From: JBDRMV01 sp043811795
GTDB taxonomy: Bacteria; CG03
Assembly: GCA_043811795.1 (NCBI GenBank)
Contig: JBDRMV010000135.1
Location: forward strand, 1-9,041
Length of the DNA: 9,041 nucleotides
Reading direction: 5' to 3'
The position numbers were made by a program, and so were the translations under genes. Below, in pieces: positions 5,784 through 9,041 of the stretch; position 1 is the first letter of the stretch, and each line of letters begins with the position of its first letter. The notes beneath the pieces are model-generated. The model made no database searches, was not told the DNA's origin, and saw only the letters and a program-made list of their open reading frames with translations.

Positions 5784-5812
5784 ATTTTACTCCGATTTTG
5801 CGCCAACGTCAA
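5784..5812 (-). promoter_or_regulatory. Sigma70-type promoter of the PilZ-mutL operon
   Basis: On the minus strand TTGACG (5807-5812, 5 of 6) and TAAAAT (5784-5789, 5 of 6) are spaced by exactly 17 bases. The predicted start is near 5777, leaving a 5-base AT-rich leader before the ATG at 5771 with no room for an SD. Confidence 0.65.
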
Positions 5813-5894
5813 CCCTTGCAGGCGTAAAATGATAATTCCCTGTCCGAGAACACAGCACCCCTTCTGTTAGAATGAGTAATATCATCTTATACAA

Positions 5895-6004
5895 TGTCAT
5901 TTCGAACACATTCGCTTTGCTCAATGTAAACTCCGTGAGAAATCTTTCTCTGGGACTTAGATTTCTCAGTCGACTATTTGAAAACAGTCTCCTTCGAAAT
6001 GACA
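5895..6004. repeat. MITE-like palindromic repeat of about 110 bases
   Basis: The ends are a perfect 12-base inverted repeat, TGTCATTTCGAA (5895-5906) and TTCGAAATGACA (5993-6004). A second, inner inverted pair, TGAGAAATCT (5936-5945) and AGATTTCTCA (5959-5968), encloses a 13-base loop. The whole can fold into one long interrupted hairpin. From memory, similar 'GTCATTTCGAA ... GAGAAATCTTTC' palindromes are dispersed in many bacterial genomes. It is unrelated to the GGGGTC repeats here. It contains no gene; a 72-codon open frame across it is an artefact of the palindrome. Confidence 0.75.
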
Positions 6005-6030
6005 AAAAATTTTGAGTTACGAGAACTCAA
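6004..6030 (-). terminator. Possible rho-independent terminator downstream of recD2
   Basis: Reading the minus strand, a 7-base-pair stem TTGAGTT/AACTCAA (6024-6030 and 6012-6018) with a 5-base loop is followed by AA and then six T. The stem is AT-rich and lies about 90 bases past the recD2 stop, so it may be weak. The T-tract touches the end of the MITE-like repeat. Confidence 0.35.
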
Positions 6031-6045
6031 TAAGAGAAAATGTAA

Positions 6046-6070
6046 GAAAATGTAGGACGTCCCCATTTTC
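6046..6070. repeat. Small palindrome with GGACGTCC centre
   Basis: GAAAATG (6046-6052) and CATTTTC (6064-6070) form a 7-base stem around the self-complementary GGACGTCC (6055-6062). The right side, GTCCCCATTTT, resembles the end of the GGGGTC/GGGGAC repeat family, so this may be a diverged relative of the RAYT-linked palindromes. Confidence 0.45.
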
Positions 6071-6081
6071 CCCTGTCGCTG

Positions 6082-6109
6082 CACCTGAACCGCCTTCGGC
6101 GGGCAGGTG
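6082..6109. repeat. GC-rich hairpin just past the recD2 stop
   Basis: CACCTG (6082-6087) pairs with CAGGTG (6104-6109) and CCGCC (6090-6094) pairs with GGCGG (6098-6102) around a TTC loop. It is much more GC-rich than its surroundings and begins 10 bases after the recD2 stop. No T-tract follows on the minus strand, so it may protect the mRNA 3' end or be a dispersed REP-like repeat rather than a terminator. Confidence 0.6.
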
Positions 6110-6119
6110 TGATTGACCG

Positions 6120-8315
6120 CTACAGTTTTTTGTTCAGGGCTTCTCTTCCGAGCACAAGCGCCTGAATTCTGTTTGAAAGATATGACTGCCTGCGGATGTT
6201 GTAGCCGATGGCCATTTTCACGACCTCATAAGGCATAATCATAATCAGTTTTTCCTTTGCCCTTGTGATTGCCGTATAAAAAAGGTTTTTGTTCAGAAGA
6301 AAATAGCAGCCCGCCCTCGTCGCGAGAAAAATCACGGCTTTCGCTTCGCTCCCCTGCGCTTTGTGCACCGTCATTGCATAATTGAGAGTGATGTTGTCCA
6401 TGCGGGAATAGGGTATGACTTTTTCTTCTTCAGAAAAATCGACGGTAACTTCCTTTTTCTGCGCATCATTTTTAACGACAAAACCGATGTCGCCGTTAAA
6501 AATGTCAAGGTCGTAATCGTTTACCCTCTGCATTACCTTGTCTCCGAGCCGGAATTCCCTGTCGTGGACGTAAAAATAGTTTTTTTCCGTCAGCGGATTA
6601 AGATAATCCCTCAGCCGCAGGTTCAGGTTGGAAACGGATATGTCTCCGCCGCCCTTGTTCAGGGGAGTGAGAATGTTTATGTCCTTTATGGGATGGTAGC
6701 CCTGTTTTTTGAGTTCCTCTATGGAATCATAAAGCGCCTTTACCATTTTAACGGGGTCTTCCACGTCTATGAATTTGAAATCGTCCGTGTTTTCCATGGG
6801 AAAAACCTTTTCCAGATTAACCATTGTGGCGTTCCTCAGAATCGTGGATTCTTTTTTCTGCCTGAATATCCTGGGAAGCAGCACCTGCGAAACGGAATAA
6901 CTTCCGACAAGCGCCTGCAGGGAGTTGCCGGCATCCACGGGAGGAAGCTGGTAGGGGTCGCCTATAAAGACGATTCTCGTGTTTTTTCCCGCCCCTTCAA
7001 AAACCGCCTTCAAAAGCAGAAGGTCGACCATGGAAGCTTCGTCCACAATCAGGTAATCGGTTGCAAGAGGTTCCTTTTCATTGACCCTGAATCCGATTGA
7101 GGGCGCATATTTAAACAGCCGGTGTATTGTGGAGGCATTTACTCCGGTCAGCATTTCCAGTTTATTGGCGGCTTTCCCGGTGGGAGCGCAGACCTTGTAT
7201 CTGTAATTGAGTTTATCAAGCAGTTTGAGAAGCCCCATGCACAGAGTTGTTTTTCCGCTTCCCGCCGCGCCTGTTATAACGGTGATGGGATTTTCCACCG
7301 AGCCCTTGATGGCTTCCTTCTGTTCCTCCGTAAATTTTATTTTAATGTTATTTTCAATATCTTTTATCTTCCCCTCAAAATCTTCCACTTTAACCGGCGG
7401 CAGATAAAGTTTTTCCGCAATTTTCAGTGCCACGGCTTTTTCCGCTTCGTAGTATCTCGGCAAATAAACGCGGTTTTCCTCTATGGCAAGGCCGGGCTGC
7501 GAAAGAATCTCCGATTCCGTGTACGCCCCCGGAATACCGAGAAGCCGTGATGCCGTATTTCTCAGGTCGTTCAGATACAAAAAATTATGCCCCGTATTCC
7601 GAAGAGTCGTCTTTATGGAAAAATAAATTCCCGCTTTGATCCTTTCAGCGTCCAGCTTGCCGAGCCCCGTTTTTTCCGCAATTATCTCGGCTTTTTTGAA
7701 ACCTATTCCCTTGAAATTCCGGATAAGGTCATAGGGCCGCTCCTTTACTTTTTTTGCGGCATCTTTCCCGTATTTGAGGTATATGCGGCTTGCCCATTTG
7801 GGCGAAAAGCCCGTCAGTACCAGTTCTTTTACCGTGGTGTTTATTTTTTCGGCGCAACTTCTTACTCTCTCAATCAGTTTCTCGTGAATCCCTTCCACTT
7901 CCATAAGTTTTTCAGGTTCCTCCTCCAGTATTTTAAGAGTTAGTCCCTTAAATCTATCCACGATCCGCTCCGCGAGCTGTTCGCCGATGCCGTCAACCAT
8001 CGCAACCATGAATTTCATTACCCCTTCTTTCTGAAACGGCAGTTCCTTGTAAAATTCGTCTATCTGCCGGCTTTCGCCGAACTTCGGATGGTTGACAACG
8101 GTGCATCTTGCGTTAATCCTGTCATTTGACTTAATCCCGGGCAGGTATCCCGCGAGTTTCAATTCTTTTTTTTTGCCGTCGGGAAGAACCTCCACGACTT
8201 TCCAGTTCGTGTTCGGGTTTTCATAAAGAACCGTCCTTATCACGCCGGAAACTTCTTCGTATGAGTGTTCCCTGTCCGATATAAAATCAAGCGAGAGCTG
8301 GCGTTTATCTTTCAT
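6120..8315 (-). CDS. recD2: RecD2-type ATP-dependent 5'-3' DNA helicase
   Basis: RecD2 is a superfamily 1B helicase that acts without RecBC in many bacteria; B. subtilis RecD2 is linked to replication-fork maintenance and mutation avoidance. The 731-residue length fits RecD2. An N-terminal OB-like region (about 20-95) is followed by helix-hairpin-helix segments (GIGEQLAERIVDRF near 109-122; GIGFKKAEIIAEKTG near 203-217). Helicase motifs follow: Walker A GAAGSGKT (349-356), PTGKAA (378-383), STIHRLF (395-401), Walker B VDEASMVD (424-431), GDPYQLPPV (452-460), IFRQ (483-486), YAMTVHKAQGSE (646-657) and FYTAITRAKEKL (679-690). The ATG at 8315 gives a short 18-residue leader but has no SD; the upstream bases belong to a repeat palindrome. 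An internal GTG (residue 25) is a less likely start. The upstream gene is a nuclease subunit, suggesting a repair operon. Confidence 0.95.
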   Translation of the reverse strand: MKDKRQLSLDFISDREHSYEEVSGVIRTVLYENPNTNWKVVEVLPDGKKKELKLAGYLPGIKSNDRINARCTVVNHPKFGESRQIDEFYKELPFQKEGVMKFMVAMVDGIGEQLAERIVDRFKGLTLKILEEEPEKLMEVEGIHEKLIERVRSCAEKINTTVKELVLTGFSPKWASRIYLKYGKDAAKKVKERPYDLIRNFKGIGFKKAEIIAEKTGLGKLDAERIKAGIYFSIKTTLRNTGHNFLYLNDLRNTASRLLGIPGAYTESEILSQPGLAIEENRVYLPRYYEAEKAVALKIAEKLYLPPVKVEDFEGKIKDIENNIKIKFTEEQKEAIKGSVENPITVITGAAGSGKTTLCMGLLKLLDKLNYRYKVCAPTGKAANKLEMLTGVNASTIHRLFKYAPSIGFRVNEKEPLATDYLIVDEASMVDLLLLKAVFEGAGKNTRIVFIGDPYQLPPVDAGNSLQALVGSYSVSQVLLPRIFRQKKESTILRNATMVNLEKVFPMENTDDFKFIDVEDPVKMVKALYDSIEELKKQGYHPIKDINILTPLNKGGGDISVSNLNLRLRDYLNPLTEKNYFYVHDREFRLGDKVMQRVNDYDLDIFNGDIGFVVKNDAQKKEVTVDFSEEEKVIPYSRMDNITLNYAMTVHKAQGSEAKAVIFLATRAGCYFLLNKNLFYTAITRAKEKLIMIMPYEVVKMAIGYNIRRQSYLSNRIQALVLGREALNKKL

Positions 8316-8325
8316 AAGGAAAAAT

Positions 8326-8387
8326 TGGGGTCAGTTCTATTTTTTCCATAAGCACCTCATTAATTAAAAAAATCAGAGCTGACCCCA
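8326..8387. repeat. Free-standing REP-like palindrome between nuclease gene and recD2
   Basis: TGGGGTCAGTTCT (8326-8338) and AGAGCTGACCCCA (8375-8387) pair over 13 bases with one G-T pair. After a one-base bulge the stem continues through ATTTTTT/AAAAAAT. The core is the same as the palindrome at 3488-3549, but there is no transposase here. It occupies nearly all of the 72-base gap and begins against the nuclease stop codon TAA (8388-8390). It is probably a non-autonomous copy moved by the RAYT at 2733-3446 or a relative. Confidence 0.85.
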
Positions 8388-9041
8388 TTATATTCTGCTC
8401 ATGTCGGGCTTGCAGATTTTAAAGGCGGGGCAGTAACAGCAGAGTTTTGTGACAATTTTTTTATAGTCGGCATCTTTATTAACCGCCGAAATATGATTTC
8501 TCAATTCTTCGCCGTATTCCTCGCGGTAATCAGTTTCAAAATTCACTTCCCGTCCGTGACGCAGGTAATACAGAGAAACTCTGAAACGCTTGTGAAATTT
8601 TCTGTAAAGAAAATAGGCTGCCGTGACATAAAACTTCATCTGTATATCATCCTTCAATTCCTTTTCCGTGAGTTCATTCTTTCCGGTCTTGTAGTCAATG
8701 ATGTGAAGCAGCCCGTGTTCTTTGTGATACTCAATGTCAATCCTGTCAATCCTGCCGTCGATACTGATTTCGCCCTCCCCGCTTGCCCCGTTAGAAACGG
8801 GCTCCTTCGGGTAAAAAGGAATCTGGAAAAATTTTTCCACGGCATAAATCTTTGCAGGATTGATTTTTTTTGAAGCGAACCTGTTCAGAATAATGTCCGT
8901 CTCAAAAAAAGAAAGTTCTCCGGTGTTTGGAATCTCCTCAAATTCCTTTTTCTTTTTCGAGGCAATCCCGTAAAGACCCTCAATGTCCTGCTGTCTGCCG
9001 GTGAGCAGCAGGTGCTTCAGATAGTTCTCCAAAACGGCGTG
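8388..9041 (-). CDS. PD-(D/E)XK nuclease of RecB/AddB type, C-terminal fragment (runs off right edge)
   Basis: The reading frame is open to the right edge, so this is the last 217 residues of a longer protein. A TTG at 9030-9032 is internal, not a start: HAVLENYL precedes and includes it and matches the 'GxxxH-x-VLE' motif I of RecB nucleases. Counting from that TTG, motif II is IDGRIDRID (91-99, D96), the active-site core is IDYKTGK (112-118, D113 and K115), and the following Q131-MKFY135 matches the QxxxY motif. The C-terminus has C198-x2-C201-x5-C207 in CCYCPAFKIC, the pattern of the 4Fe-4S staple in AddB and Cas4 nucleases, whose first cysteine would lie outside the window. The full protein could be AddB or a stand-alone helicase-nuclease. 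It ends in a TAA that touches a repeat palindrome, with recD2 next. Confidence 0.85.
   Translation of the reverse strand, partial: HAVLENYLKHLLLTGRQQDIEGLYGIASKKKKEFEEIPNTGELSFFETDIILNRFASKKINPAKIYAVEKFFQIPFYPKEPVSNGASGEGEISIDGRIDRIDIEYHKEHGLLHIIDYKTGKNELTEKELKDDIQMKFYVTAAYFLYRKFHKRFRVSLYYLRHGREVNFETDYREEYGEELRNHISAVNKDADYKKIVTKLCCYCPAFKICKPDMSRI

Noticed and set aside
5787..6005. 72-codon open frame on the minus strand in the recD2-PilZ gap
   Set aside because: It is mostly translation of the MITE-like palindrome and its promoter-side flank; no RBS or family resemblance.
6363..7100. 245-codon open frame on the plus strand
   Set aside because: It lies entirely antisense to the helicase motifs of recD2, has no family resemblance, and its composition is that of a shadow frame.
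9030..9032. TTG as the start of the nuclease gene
   Set aside because: The frame continues upstream to the edge and the residues across it match the conserved HAVLE-type motif, so the gene is cut by the window.

Overview
This window looks like chromosome from an uncultured or environmental, probably Gram-negative bacterium, possibly one of the candidate phyla; I cannot place it more precisely. The evidence is bacterial housekeeping genes, AT-rich spacers, many AAA/GAA/TTT codons, several kinds of dispersed palindromic repeat, and many starts without a Shine-Dalgarno (SD) sequence. Every gene I accept lies on the minus strand, so transcription runs from right to left.

In transcription order the window holds: (1) the C-terminal part of a RecB/AddB-type PD-(D/E)XK nuclease with an iron-sulfur-type cysteine cluster (8388-9041, cut by the right edge); (2) recD2, a 5'-3' DNA helicase (6120-8315); (3) a 348-base spacer (5772-6119) with a palindromic MITE-like repeat, two more hairpins and a promoter; (4) a PilZ-domain protein with an unusual four-cysteine tail (5331-5771), overlapping (5) mutL (3623-5356); (6) a REP-associated tyrosine transposase (RAYT, HUH/Y1 type) with its repeats (2703-3624); (7) mnmG (883-2733); (8) a HIT-family nucleotide hydrolase (479-820); (9) rpsU for ribosomal protein bS21 (225-449); (10) the N-terminus of a probable NIF3-like protein (1-212, cut by the left edge). 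The right half is thus mainly DNA repair (nuclease, helicase, mismatch repair) and the left half is translation and tRNA modification.

The most striking structure is the RAYT element. A perfect 23-base inverted repeat (2703-2725 and 3602-3624, core GGGGTCAACTC) bounds the transposase gene. One copy abuts the mutL stop codon. The other is translated as the N-terminal extension of MnmG, whose GTG start overlaps the transposase TAG stop. A further palindrome of the same family, with no transposase, sits between the nuclease gene and recD2 (8326-8387) and again abuts a stop codon.

The second theme is translation initiation. The HIT, PilZ and RAYT genes have good -10 boxes only a few bases from their ATG and no SD, so their mRNAs are predicted to be almost leaderless. 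By contrast rpsU has a perfect, partly duplicated SD before a TTG start. This resembles the bS21 autoregulation described in Bacteroidota, although the organism here need not belong to that phylum.
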